Assembly: GCA_010279815.1 (NCBI GenBank)
Contig: QEOQ01000238.1
Location: forward strand, 355,062 to 419,061
Origin: Brachionus plicatilis
Taxonomy: Eukaryota; Rotifera; Eurotatoria; Ploima; Brachionidae
Reading direction: 5' to 3'
DNA length: 64,000 bases
Shown: piece by piece, positions 10,876 through 20,185 of the stretch
Layout: the number at the start of each line of letters is the position of its first letter
How positions within the stretch are numbered: position 1 is the stretch's first letter
Notes under the pieces: model-generated
What the model was told of the DNA's origin: nothing
What the model saw: only the letters and a program-made list of their open reading frames with translations
Databases searched by the model: none
Translations under genes and position numbers: made by a program

Positions 10876-12244
10876 GGTATCCATGAATTTCGACAAACAA
10901 TTTTCGATAAATTAAAATTTGACAGAATAAATTCGACCAATAAAATTCGGCCAAAAAAAAATTAGACATGTTTAATTTAGACATTAAATTATTTGGCACA
11001 AATATTCGACAAAAAAATCAATTAATCAATTTTAAATAAATTTTCTTTTAAGAAAAAAATATCTATAATTTAATTATCAGAGTATTTATATTCAATTAAA
11101 AAAGACAGAAATTTAAGATAAGACATGATATCACTTTGATTATATCCTAAAATGGCTTGATTCAATTTTTCTTTCAATACAATATACCCAATTTTTCGCC
11201 TGTCAACTAGACGAGTTGACAATTGTATGTACAAATTTTCTGTATTTGATTGTTCAAGTTTTAAACTATTGACCAAATAAAACAAATGAGGATGAGTTTT
11301 GATAGTGGACTGCAAAGCGTAGTACCACCCTTCAAGGTTATTATTAGTACGCGGTAAACCTTGAAGGGTCCTATTGAGACAATTCCATTGTTCAATCTCG
11401 AATTGTGGCGTTTTACGTTTTGCATAGCGGCCTTTAGACATTGTTCCAATGTAATATTGTTCAAAATATTTATACAATTTTTGTAGGTCATTATTTGGTA
11501 AATTTTTTTTAAAGTTTCAAACGCACTAATCACGTCATCGACTGGTACAAAGGTTAAGCAAGCAAGCATTTTACAATACAAAAGGGTTTGGTTTTATTCA
11601 TTTGTTGCATCCATGTACGAGATTACAAGACCATATTCTAAAATATGACGCCATTTACACTTTTTTAAATGAAAAAAACAACCATGGATCTAACAGTCCG
11701 GAAAAATCTCTTCAATAGAATTTATCAAGCCAAGCTCAAAGTCGCATGATACAGACAATGGATCACTTTTCCTTTTAATATTTCAAAAAATTTCGTGTAC
11801 GTTTCTTGCTGCTTATTAACAAACAAAGCGTAAACAAAGGGCAAATTTTTCACATTTTTGATTATATGTAATGTAAAAAGTTGCTTGAATAGGATCTGTT
11901 TTCACTTAACAATTGAAGATTTTTTTCGGTAGCAAATATCAACATTCGATTGCTATTGTCAATATCAGGTGCATAATTATCGTACAAAATGAAACTGTCA
12001 TTTTTGAATGAAATTTTAAAATCGTCATATAGTTTGAAATTCAAGTCATTTGGAATTTCATAGTTTTCATATGGGTCAATCCCCGCATTTCTACATAGCT
12101 GTCTATCGGCGTTGTATTTTGGCAAGTTAGCTGCAACTTCCTCGCTTACATTTTTTTGGCACTCAAGTATAATTTTTCTTGCACTGGAATCAGGTTGTTT
12201 ACTAGCCATTAAAAATAATATAATAATAATAAGCTACAGCAGGA

Positions 12245-12293
12245 NNNNNNNNNNNNNNNNNNNNNNNNNNNNNNNNNNNNNNNNNNNNNNNNN
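12245..12293. other. Assembly gap (49 N)
   Basis: A run of N inside the MULE transposon, between the FLYWCH part and the transposase core. Some transposase N-terminal sequence and the left boundary of the nested LINE scrap may be hidden here. Confidence 0.99.
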
Positions 12294-12542
12294 AAAAAAA
12301 AATTAAAATTTTTCATTAAATATGCAATCCAGTCAAGTTCGTTCATATACTAAACAAGATTATTTATAATTCATTCATTTTTGATTTGCGACTTATTTAT
12401 TTGTTTTTTGTTTGTTCTTTTCATTTTATTTTATTTTTCGTCGGACGAACCTCCATCCAACACTTCAAAATTTCAACATCTTCAAGACAATCAGGACTCA
12501 AAGGTAACCCAGTTATTTTAGTATTTCTTTATTTCTTTTTCT

Positions 12543-12625
12543 CTCCAGGTGTCTGTCTAATTGGGATTTAAAGCAGTTTAAGGACTCCGCGTTAATAATT
12601 TCAGGGGATAACTCATTCCAATTGT
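12543..12625 (-). pseudogene. LINE ORF2 3' scrap nested in the MULE
   Basis: On the minus strand the frame reads WNELSPEIINAESLNCFK followed by S-Q-L-D-R-H. This is the conserved W-N-x-L-P...A-x-x-x-N-x-F-K...L-D end of CR1/jockey-like ORF2. Its 3' UTR probably continues to about 12300. It interrupts the transposase between the FLYWCH finger and the core. Confidence 0.7.
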
Positions 12626-13138
12626 TTTAATTTTTGACTTCACCGCCTTAACATCTGTTTTAATAGTTGCCTGATGCTCGTGGTCTTTAGTATAATAAAT
12701 AGGCAAATTATGGCCAAAAGTATACACACTACCAGGACAATTTGGTAAATCAGTGTTGTTGCATCTCCAATTTATTTTTCCACTTGTTGATTTGTAACTA
12801 GACTAATATTCATATATTTTTTCATCGACTAAAAGCCAACTAGGTGTACCATCTTTTTTATTACGAGAAGACTTAATTAAATTTAGACCACCGTTCAAAT
12901 TCAAATTCAAGTCACCAAACAAACATGACAAGTCGTCCATTATTTATCTAATTTAGATAATTGTTTATGAAAATAAAAAAAAGCGAAAAAAAAAAATGAC
13001 TAATCAAATTTAGTCGAAATATATTTGTCGAATTTAAAAAAAGTTTGTCGAATTAACACATGTCGAACTTTTTTATGTCTAATTTAGTTAGTCGAATTTT
13101 GAGTTGTCGAAATAAACTTGTCGAAAACTAGCATAACC

Positions 13139-13477
13139 ACCTCACTTCCTTGGGGTTTAGAAGAAAAAGAAGTGATTTGATCGAAATTTATAAAATTATA
13201 AAAGTAATGGATTCAGTTGATTTGGAAAATGGATTAAATTATGCCTCTTCGTCGACAAATCATAATCTTAAGTTAAGGAGAAACAAGAGTAAATTAAGAC
13301 GTGAAAAAAATAAGGCGATGTAACGCTAGACACGAGTTTTTGATCAATCGTATTGTGACTTTCAGGAACAGTCTGCCTAATAGCGTGATTGAAGCCGAAA
13401 CATTGAACAAGTTCAAGGCGAGATTGGATGAGTGGTTTCAAAATGAATGGCAGCTGCTACCAGGGCTAAGTGCATAG
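13139..13477 (+). pseudogene. LINE ORF2 C-terminus, right part, with 3' end
   Basis: Continues the LINE from 10447-10875: SLGFRRKRSDLIEIYK, then an internal TAA at about 13321, then FRNSLPNSVIEAETLNKFK and A-R-L-D-E-W, with a stop TAG at 13475. This R-R-x-R-x-D-L-I...L-P...F-K...L-D order is the usual ORF2 terminus. The 3' UTR is short and ends in an ACT microsatellite (13511-13528), as in LINEs with microsatellite tails. Confidence 0.85.
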
Positions 13478-13510
13478 CACTCGTATAGAGAATCTGTACA
13501 GCAGTTGATT

Positions 13511-13528
13511 TTACTACTACTACTACTA
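13511..13528 (+). repeat. (ACT)n microsatellite at LINE 3' end
   Basis: Six consecutive ACT/TAC triplets follow the LINE stop codon by about 35 bp and mark the 3' tail of the retroposon. Confidence 0.8.
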
Positions 13529-15085
13529 ATTAAAACAGTATCAGGGGTAAGCCCTATTTAGGAAAAACGATTCAATGTATTAGTTTAGAAAATTAATTTA
13601 TTTTAATTTTAAGTAGGGTCTTATTTTTTTTTATTTCTTTACTTTAAAAAAAAATAATTAAACTTTAAAATTTCTATTTAATAAAATTAATTTGGAAAAA
13701 CATTTGCTTTATAAATCCTACTTAAAAAAAGAATGTATGTAGTCTAAGAACTAATTAAAATTAAAATCATAAATTATAAAAAATATTTATTAGTAAAAAT
13801 TTTGAATTTTACATCAGTTGGATTCCAGTGATATTTTAAATGTATTATTCAAACAATTTATTTATTTATTCACTTTCTCTAAAATTATACATTGAATACA
13901 AATTTTGACCATTTTTGAATAAATTAAAATTTATTTTTAAAATGTTTATTTTAAACTAAAAATGCTAAAACTAAATCATAAAATGTGTAAAAAATAAAAT
14001 CCAAAATTTAAATATTTTAAGTAATGCTCTTAATATGTAAAATATTATGAATATTATAATAAGATTTATTATATTAATATAATTTCATTATTTATGATTA
14101 TTTTTCCTTAAATAATGACTTTGATTAATTTAAATAGATGTCAAGGATCAAAAATTAATAGATTTGATTTAAAAATTATAAAACAAAAAAATCTATTGAA
14201 GGACTCGAAAAAAAAGAAAAGCATATGCAAATAGAAAGTCTAAATACCAATTTTACTCTCAAGACTGCACTTCATGCACTTCTGTTGCCTTTAAAATAGT
14301 CATTTCGGCTTAATCATTTTAGCAAAGATTTTTTATTAATAAATTATGTTTTTTTTTAAATAAAGTCCAGAAAGATTTTGTTTTTATGACGGAAATTTAA
14401 GGAATTCAATTTTGAATAACCATAATTTATTAATAGAAAAACTCAGCAAAAATAATTTAGCCTAGATGCCAATTTTACTCTCAATTTTAAAAATGAATGC
14501 AACGGAGTGCAATGAAGTTTAATCTGAAGAGGAAATTATAATAAAATATTTTTTAAGGGCCAAGGGAAAATAATTCTTCTATTGCGAACAAAAAAACAAA
14601 AAAAACTGAATTAGAAAATGCCTTAGAATTTAATTGTTTTAATTCAGAAAGTAAAATCAAATTTTTTCAAAGTTATAAACGCTTCCTTCTTTAGATGTGA
14701 CTCGAATTTAGATAAAATTTTTTAATAAGATTTTTGTAATTTTTTATCAAAACTTGCATTAAAAATAGAAATGTTTAGACTTTTTCCTAAGCTTAGAAAA
14801 AATCATAAGCTTAGTATTTAAATTCGCAATAGGTAAAGTAGATCAAAAAGTCTATTCAGAAAAACGTGTATTTAATGATTATGTAAAATTTTTCTTTTAC
14901 AAAAAGAGAAAGCTTTTAGAAAAATATAATCTAAAAAGCAATATAAAAAGCCATAAAATAAATTATGTTTTTTAAAAAGCGCAAATTTTATAAAAGAAGA
15001 AAGCTGTTTTTTATTAAAAAATTTTAAATATTCATTTTATTTTTTAAATTAAAAAAAAAATTTAATTCTAGATAAATTTACAATA

Positions 15086-16747
15086 ATGAGTAAATGCCCA
15101 TTAGGCTACTCTGCAGCTGACGCTGAAGCTTTTATTGCTAAGCATAAGGCATCGTCGAGCGGTGAAAGCAAGTGTCCACTCGGCTACACTTTGGCCGACT
15201 TGAGAAAATTCATTGATCAAGCAAAATCATCTGGTACGGGTAAATGCCCATTTGGATTTTCAGCAGAATCAGTGAAATCTGGCGAGTGTCCCCTCGGATA
15301 CAACAAGCAGTCACCTGAGTCTGGAAAGTGTCCTCTTGGATACGCCAAAGATTCTACTGGTTCGAGCAAATGTCCCCTAGGCTATGTCAAAGAGGCTACT
15401 CCTGCCGGCCAATGCCCACTCGGCTACACAAAGCCAACCGCAACCAGCTCTGATAAATGCCCGTTTGGATATGCAAAAAAATCTGGATGTCCTCTTGGTT
15501 TCTCTGATTCGGATGCTGATCAATTCATGTCCGAGAACAAGCCATCGGATGGATCGAGCAAATGTCCGCACAAATTTACAGTCGAGGACGTGCAGAAGTT
15601 TGTCACTGAGAAAAACACGTCCACCAAATGTCCTGAGGGATTTACCATGGCTGACTTTTACAGATTCATTTCCAGAAAGAAAGCCACCACTGGACTGAAG
15701 TGTTCATCTGACAAAGAGACCAAATGCCCACTTGGATATACCCATGCTGATCTAGAGGAGCTCAAAAATGAAAAAAAAAATTCAAGCACTAAATGTCCGC
15801 TTGGTTTTTGTCAAGCGGATGTCGAGGTTTTTGCAGCCACGCACAAACCGTCAGGCGGCCAAACCAAATGTCCAAAGGGATACACTGTGGAGGATTTTTT
15901 CAAATTTGTCCAAGATTTAAATGAAGCCAACAAATGTCCACTGGGATATTCCATAGCTGACTTGTTCAGATTTGTGGCAAAACAAAAGGAAGCGTCGGGC
16001 ACAGGCAAATGTCCACTTGGGTACATCAAAGTTGCCAATGAGTCCAAAGATTGTCCGCTTGGATTTAGCAAAGAGGCATCTGGAAGCAAGTGCCCGCTTG
16101 GCTACAGTCAAACTGAAGCCGACAAATTCATGGCTGACAATAAGCCATCAGGTGGCCACACAAAATGTCCTAAAGAGTACAATCAGAGAGATTTTAGCAA
16201 GTTTGTTTCAGGCAAAAAATCAAAATGTCCTCTTGGGTACACAGAAGTGGAAGCGGAAAAATTTATGTCGCATCACAAGCCATCTGGTGGCAACACAAAA
16301 TGTCCCAAAGAGTACAACTTGACTGATTTTGGAGAATATGCAAAGGAGAATAAGAATTTACATGCTCCTGCCAAGTGTCCGTTTGGCTATGCTAAAGAGG
16401 GATCTGATTCGAGCAAATGTCCTCTGGGATATACTGAAGCTCAAGCTGAAAAGTTTATGAATGATAATAAACCATCTGGTGGAGAAACTAAGTGTCCCAA
16501 GCAGTACAATTTGGCTGATTACAGAAAGTTTGTTGACAATGGAAGCAAATGTCCGCTTGGCTATTTCAAAAATGCACCGAGCATATGTCCACTAGGGTAT
16601 ACGGAAAAAGATGCGCTAGGGTTTATGTATGAATTTATAGCTGGGAATGCGGGAACCAAATGTCCGAAAGGATATAATTTCGATGAGTTCAGAAAATTTA
16701 TTGAAAGATCTGGAGGAGCAAAAAAATGTCCATTTGGATTTGGATAG
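15086..16747 (+). CDS. CPLGY-repeat protein, copy 1 (553 aa, family not recognised)
   Basis: An intact single-exon frame starts at ATG 15086 (MSKCPLGY). It is built of 28 Cys-Pro units, nearly all Lys-Cys-Pro, the fourth residue being L, F, K, E or H. Cysteines lie at 4, 30, 54, 68, 82, 96, 110, 125, 135, 160, 182, 214, 237, 262 and onward to 548, plus one degenerate unit KCSSD (206) and a lone Cys at about 242. Two unit sizes alternate. Long units (22-25 aa) continue as x-A-D-x-x-x-F-x plus a KPSGG linker. Short units (12-15 aa) lack that helix-like part. A recurring doublet is CPLGYTEAQAEKFM...KPSGG then KCPK-x-Y-N-x-x-D-F-x-K-F. There is no signal peptide or membrane segment, so it is probably cytosolic. 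AATAAA lies at 16835-16840. Function unknown; heme or metal binding is only a hypothesis. Confidence 0.9.
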   Translation: MSKCPLGYSAADAEAFIAKHKASSSGESKCPLGYTLADLRKFIDQAKSSGTGKCPFGFSAESVKSGECPLGYNKQSPESGKCPLGYAKDSTGSSKCPLGYVKEATPAGQCPLGYTKPTATSSDKCPFGYAKKSGCPLGFSDSDADQFMSENKPSDGSSKCPHKFTVEDVQKFVTEKNTSTKCPEGFTMADFYRFISRKKATTGLKCSSDKETKCPLGYTHADLEELKNEKKNSSTKCPLGFCQADVEVFAATHKPSGGQTKCPKGYTVEDFFKFVQDLNEANKCPLGYSIADLFRFVAKQKEASGTGKCPLGYIKVANESKDCPLGFSKEASGSKCPLGYSQTEADKFMADNKPSGGHTKCPKEYNQRDFSKFVSGKKSKCPLGYTEVEAEKFMSHHKPSGGNTKCPKEYNLTDFGEYAKENKNLHAPAKCPFGYAKEGSDSSKCPLGYTEAQAEKFMNDNKPSGGETKCPKQYNLADYRKFVDNGSKCPLGYFKNAPSICPLGYTEKDALGFMYEFIAGNAGTKCPKGYNFDEFRKFIERSGGAKKCPFGFG

Positions 16748-17059
16748 ACCAATTTCAGCAACAAGATCAATCTTTTTTGTTCTTAATTAATTCATTTAGC
16801 CATCAATCATAAACAACTAGCTCTTAATTTTACAAATAAATAGTTATTCGTTGTGTTTAATTTATTTTTTTTATTTTTTAAGAGTCTAGCTAAACAAAAT
16901 AATTTTAAAAAATATATTCCACTCTGGATAAGTGACCTAGTGAGCTAACTTTTGAATTTTGAATTTTGAATCTTTATTTCTGTTTAAAAAAAAAACATTA
17001 ATAACTTTTTGTTTTTGAAAGAGGTAAAATTTTGCTTAAAAGGAAATTTTTTTTTAGGA

Positions 17060-17385
17060 TAAAATTGTACCTAGAACTGGCCTCTGTTGTTTAAATTCAA
17101 ATGAGTCGATATTTCTATATAGAGACATACACAACTCCCTCAACGTCCCCCACTTCTGTCCTTACTGTACAAATTGTATCTTTTAACTTTTCTTATTGAG
17201 ATGCTATTGAACCAAGTCTCACTAACTGCTACAATTTGTGGACTTAATGTTACAAAAACAACACTGAATTCCTCTTATCTACTATCCAATGAACAAGGAA
17301 TTAAATGCATAATTTTAACGATTCAAGACTATCTAGGCGTAATGACGCTTCAGATGAACGATTATTTGATTTTTTAATTTATTAG
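17060..17385 (-). pseudogene. LINE endonuclease fossil 3' of CPLGY copy 1
   Basis: The minus strand reads SPQIVAVSETWFNSIS, then NLYSKDRSGGR, a stop (TGA), then GSCVCLYIEIST. This is the N-terminal APE-type endonuclease of a LINE ORF2 (I-V-A-V-S-E-T-W and R-G-G-x-V-x-I-Y-V motifs). The TGA sits where CGA (Arg) is expected. The same stop is present in the fossils beside the other two CPLGY copies. Confidence 0.8.
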
Positions 17386-17529
17386 TGACTTTCGACTTGG
17401 CAGGTCTATGTCCTAAGTCTCGATCAGATTAAAAGACAAGTGCAGATATTTGATTGTATTTGAATTGTTTAGATTTTTTTGGGATGAAAAAGAAGAAAAT
17501 TTGTTATTGTTAAGATTCAGGTATTCCAA

Positions 17530-17796
17530 TTAAAAATTTAATTCAACTGACTCATTTAGTAGGTTACCAACGAGATACAGTTCATTAAGTTGGTACAAAT
17601 AGTCAAAACTTCCGGGCTCAATAAAATCTAAATTATTCCAGCTCAATGACAACACTTCTAATCCATTTAATGAATTGAAATTATTTTTAGACAATTTTAT
17701 CAACTGGTTGTTGTCGAAATTGAATTTTTTTAAATTGGAAAGATTGGGTAAATTAATTGAATCTAAATTACTTTTCAAGATGTTCAAAATTTTCAA
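17530..17796 (-). pseudogene. Leucine-rich-repeat fragment
   Basis: 88 residues with three clear 24-aa LRRs: LPNLSNLKKFNFDNNQL, LNGLEVLSLSWNNLDFI and LYQLNELYLVGNLL (L-x-x-L-x-L-x-x-N-x-L pattern). The frame opens at TTG without ATG and is followed upstream by homopolymeric AT and the word repeat at 17923. It looks like a truncated exon of an LRR receptor gene, possibly related to the receptor at 922-3136. No transmembrane part is present nearby. Confidence 0.65.
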
Positions 17797-17922
17797 AATA
17801 TAAATTTTTTTCTTTCTTTTTTTTTATTTTTTAAATAAAATTTTTATATTTTTAAATAAATTTTATTTTTTAAATAAAATTTTTTTTTTTTCTAAAAATT
17901 TTTGAATTCATTTTTTTTAATT

Positions 17923-18192
17923 AAAAAACAACTTTTTTAAATAATAAATATATTTTAAATTATATTAATTTTTTATTTTATTCCCGGTTTTTTGGCCGCC
18001 CGTATATTTTTGGCCGTTTAATTTGGCGGTCTAAAAATTAGGCCGCCAAGCTGACCGGCCAAATGGCCGCCCGTATATTTTTGGCCGTTTAATTTGGCGG
18101 TCTAAAAATTAGGCCGCCAAGCTGACCGGCAAAATGGCTGCAAAAAACCGTCCGTGTAATGGACCGGTTTGTCTTAGGCCGCATCCAACACT
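17923..18192 (+). repeat. Word-repeat element, copy C, with 71-bp tandem core
   Basis: The AT arm (17923-17990) is followed by two tandem 71-bp units starting GGCCGCCCGTATATTTTTGG (17994 and 18065), then CCGTCC/GGACCGG words, and it ends in CCAACACT (18185-18192). The same arm and terminus flank a GACTTTG core in copy A. It lies beside the LRR fragment and may have truncated that gene. Confidence 0.75.
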
Positions 18193-18868
18193 ACTTCTAA
18201 TATTATTAACTGCAAGGAGCAAAACAAACGCTGCTTTTAAAGTAAAATTTTAGTAAACTTAATGCAAAAGAATTTTAGAAGTTTTTTTTATTTTGAAATT
18301 TGCAAAAAAATCTGACTAAAATTGAATAAAAGTGGATGAAAGGTGGCAAAAAAGATGCTTTTTATTTTTTTTTACTTCTGCATATTACCTCTTTACTACA
18401 ACAGTAAAATATTTTGTTAAATTTTGACAACTTAAGGCTTTTTTAGACCTTTAGAACCATATTTATTCAAATAAAGTTTTATTTTTTTTTAAATGTTTGG
18501 ATAAAATTTGCCATTTTTTACGTAAGAAAAAAATCAATTTATAAAAATCTCTATGATAATAATTTTATATTGTTAAATGCTGAATTAAAGAGTAAATAAT
18601 TTATATTCAAAATTGAAAAATTTATCGAAAGTTTCTCTAGCAAAATTCTTCACTAAGAAATTTTTTTATTTTTTAAACTAAAAAAATACTAAAATAATAA
18701 ATTAAAATTATTGAAGTTGTTTGGCAAATTTGCAAGACACGCTTTTTTGATAAATATTAGCTTTAAATAAAGTAAAACTATTGATTTTTTAGTTAATTAG
18801 ATTTTAACTAAAGAAAGGAAAAAATTTTATTTTTCGAACTGACTATCTAAATTTAAAAAAGATTTAAA
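18193..18868. other. AT-rich 5' region of the SET-domain gene
   Basis: No coding region or repeat was recognised. It would contain the promoter of the gene starting at 18869, but no motif stands out. Confidence 0.5.
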
Positions 18869-19587
18869 ATGAAAGATAAATTTTGCATAAAGCTTTTGTT
18901 AATTTTGTTTTTTGCTCATTGCCTTAAGCTCGAAGAAGTTTGTGACCAGAAATTTGAAGTATTGGAAGCTAAAAAAATGCTACCAAATTTGTTCAATATA
19001 TCATACATTATAGAAAACACTCAAAACTATAATTTTTTCAAAGTAGAATTAAAAGAGACTCTCCAGAAAGGCATTGGGATCTTTTCAACTAGAAGAATAG
19101 CTTCAAACAGGACCATTTTGTATTACAAGCTTAAAATTTTTGATGGAAAAAATTACACAGCCTTTGATAAATTTAAATACAGTTTTATTGTAATCGACAA
19201 TGAAACTGGACAACATGATAGAACAAGGGTTGCAGATATTTTCATCGATTCCAATCAAAAACCGAGAGGAAGAAAACCTTTTTGGGTATTGGAAAAAATT
19301 TTGAGTAAAAATTTTTAAATAAATTTTTAAAAAGGGTTATTTGATAAATGAGCCAGACGAAAATCAGAATGAGAATGTAAAGGTTTACTTGGACCAAACA
19401 AAATATGATACAGAAATAGGAAACATTCTGGTTTACAAAATGGTTACCAAAGCTATAATAGAACCAGGAGAAGAAATAACATGGTATTTTTTTTAAAGTC
19501 AAAATTATTATTAAATATTGGTAAAACTTAATAAGGTGTTATGGAGACAGCTATGAAAGAAATTACAAAACCAATTGTATTTTTTAA
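18869..19587 (+). CDS. SET-domain protein with signal-peptide-like N-terminus, three exons
   Basis: Exon 1 is 18869-19285, exon 2 is 19335-19483 and exon 3 is 19536-19587, giving 205 residues. Introns of 49 and 52 bp have GT...AG ends; splicing joins K-P-F-W to GYLINEPDENQNENV and then EEITW to CYGDSYERNY. The SET elements are KGIGIFSTRRI (cofactor loop), the INEPDENQN segment where R-x-x-N-H-S usually lies, and the terminal G-E-E-I-T-W-C-Y-G. SET domains methylate lysines using S-adenosylmethionine. The NHS-to-NEPDE change is seen in some divergent SET proteins and leaves activity uncertain. The first 20 residues (FCIKLLLILFFAHC) look like a secretory signal, which is odd for this fold. A weaker reading ends at 19318 without splicing, but it would delete the motif. 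Confidence 0.75.
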
Positions 19588-19927
19588 TTTAATTTAAAAA
19601 AAGAGGGTTTGCAAAGTTATCAATTTTTGTAAAAAGATCACAACATTTGCTTCAAATAAAAAAAATTTTGATTCATTTTTATACTTTGATAATTTTGATT
19701 CAATAAATACGATTGAAATTTTATTATCGGAGTGAAAAATGTTGTAGCGAGTTGATTATTGAAATAAAAGTTAATTAATAAAAATACTATTATTTTTTTT
19801 TAATTTAATTTATCTAATAATAAACAAAAATAAAGAATCATATAGAAAATAATAAAAAGTTGAATTTATACATTCTAATTTTTTGATAATTTAAAAAAAA
19901 CTAATTGTAACTAAACTGTAATTAATA

Positions 19928-20185
19928 CCGTAAACTGGCAACTTGAAGTTCATGATCATGATCAAATGATCAAAACTTAATTGATTAAAATCATAATAAA
20001 AAAGATTAAATTAGCTTTTTTTTAATTTTAATATATTTTTGTATCTAATTAAAGATTAAAAAAATTATGATTAATAATGTTTAGTCATTATTATTAAAAA
20101 ATTGAATAAAAAATACCTTTTTTTTCAATCAAAAACCAAAAATGAAATTTACATTTGATCATGAACTTCAATTTGCCCGTAAACT
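19928..20185. mobile_element. MITE with 9-bp target duplication
   Basis: CCGTAAACT occurs at 19928-19936 and 20177-20185. Between them, arms beginning GGCAACTTGAAGTTCATGAT and (complement of the right end) GCAAATTGAAGTTCATGATC form a TIR. TGATCATGATCAAA words run inward. The element is 240 bp and non-coding. The 9-bp duplication is Mutator-like. A lone left arm of the same family lies at 21249. Confidence 0.85.

Larger units (their letters stand above)
11070..12940 (-). pseudogene. FLYWCH-MULE transposase remnant
   Basis: Starts at ATG 12940 (MDDLSCLFGD). The first part is a FLYWCH zinc finger: WLLVDEKIYEY, INWRC, LPNCPG and HEHQ supply the W-x-C...C...H-x-H pattern. The second piece (12209-11862) carries N-A-D-R-Q-L-C-R and LIFATEKNLQLL, typical of the region before the DDE core. 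The third piece (about 11860-11580) has LPFVYALF, CDFELGLINSIEEIFPD and HGCFFHL, matching the MULE core around the second catalytic Asp. The last piece (11581-11070) has AFVPVDDV-like sequence and LPRTNNNLEGW, which holds the third catalytic residue (Glu). At least three frameshifts, an internal stop and the nested LINE scrap make it non-functional. A close relative lies at 38580-39952. Confidence 0.88.
10876..13138 (-). mobile_element. FLYWCH/MULE DNA transposon inserted in a LINE
   Basis: Bounded by exact 9-bp repeats ACCTCACTT (10867-10875 and 13139-13147), a Mutator-type target duplication. The ends form imperfect TIRs starting GGTATCCATG and GGTTATGCTAG. Both arms then repeat the word TTCGACAA/TTAGACA many times over about 150 bp. 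A decayed transposase lies on the minus strand (11070-12940). It carries a nested LINE scrap (about 12543-12625) and a 49-bp assembly gap (12245-12293). Removing the element and one repeat rejoins the LINE coding sequence with only a one-base shift, which is strong evidence for the boundaries. Confidence 0.9.
13960..17390 (+). repeat. Segmental duplication, CPLGY block copy 1
   Basis: The upstream AT-rich segment (from about 13960), the CPLGY gene, its 3' flank and a LINE endonuclease fossil (to about 17390) all recur in reverse orientation at 26343-30290 and, with an added insertion, at 44948-49150. Copy 1 has a single version of the roughly 630-bp upstream unit; the other two have it twice. 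Nothing else coding was seen in 13529-15085. The upstream DNA contains partial repeats of its own, such as CCAATTTTACTCTCAA at 14249 and 14470. Confidence 0.85.

Noticed and set aside
12386..12571. Plus-strand frame of 61 aa with a hydrophobic FVCSFHFILFFVG start
   Set aside because: It lies antisense to the LINE scrap and its 3' UTR within a MULE; no support as a gene.
15377..16322. Several frames of 60-116 aa on both strands inside CPLGY copy 1, recurring in copies 2 and 3
   Set aside because: They are periodic shadows of the CPLGY repeats in other frames. Their S/P/R-rich composition mirrors the repeat and none has independent motifs.
19286..19318. Unspliced end of the SET gene at 19318
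   Set aside because: It would remove the INEP and GEEITW motifs, which become contiguous when two short GT-AG introns are removed.
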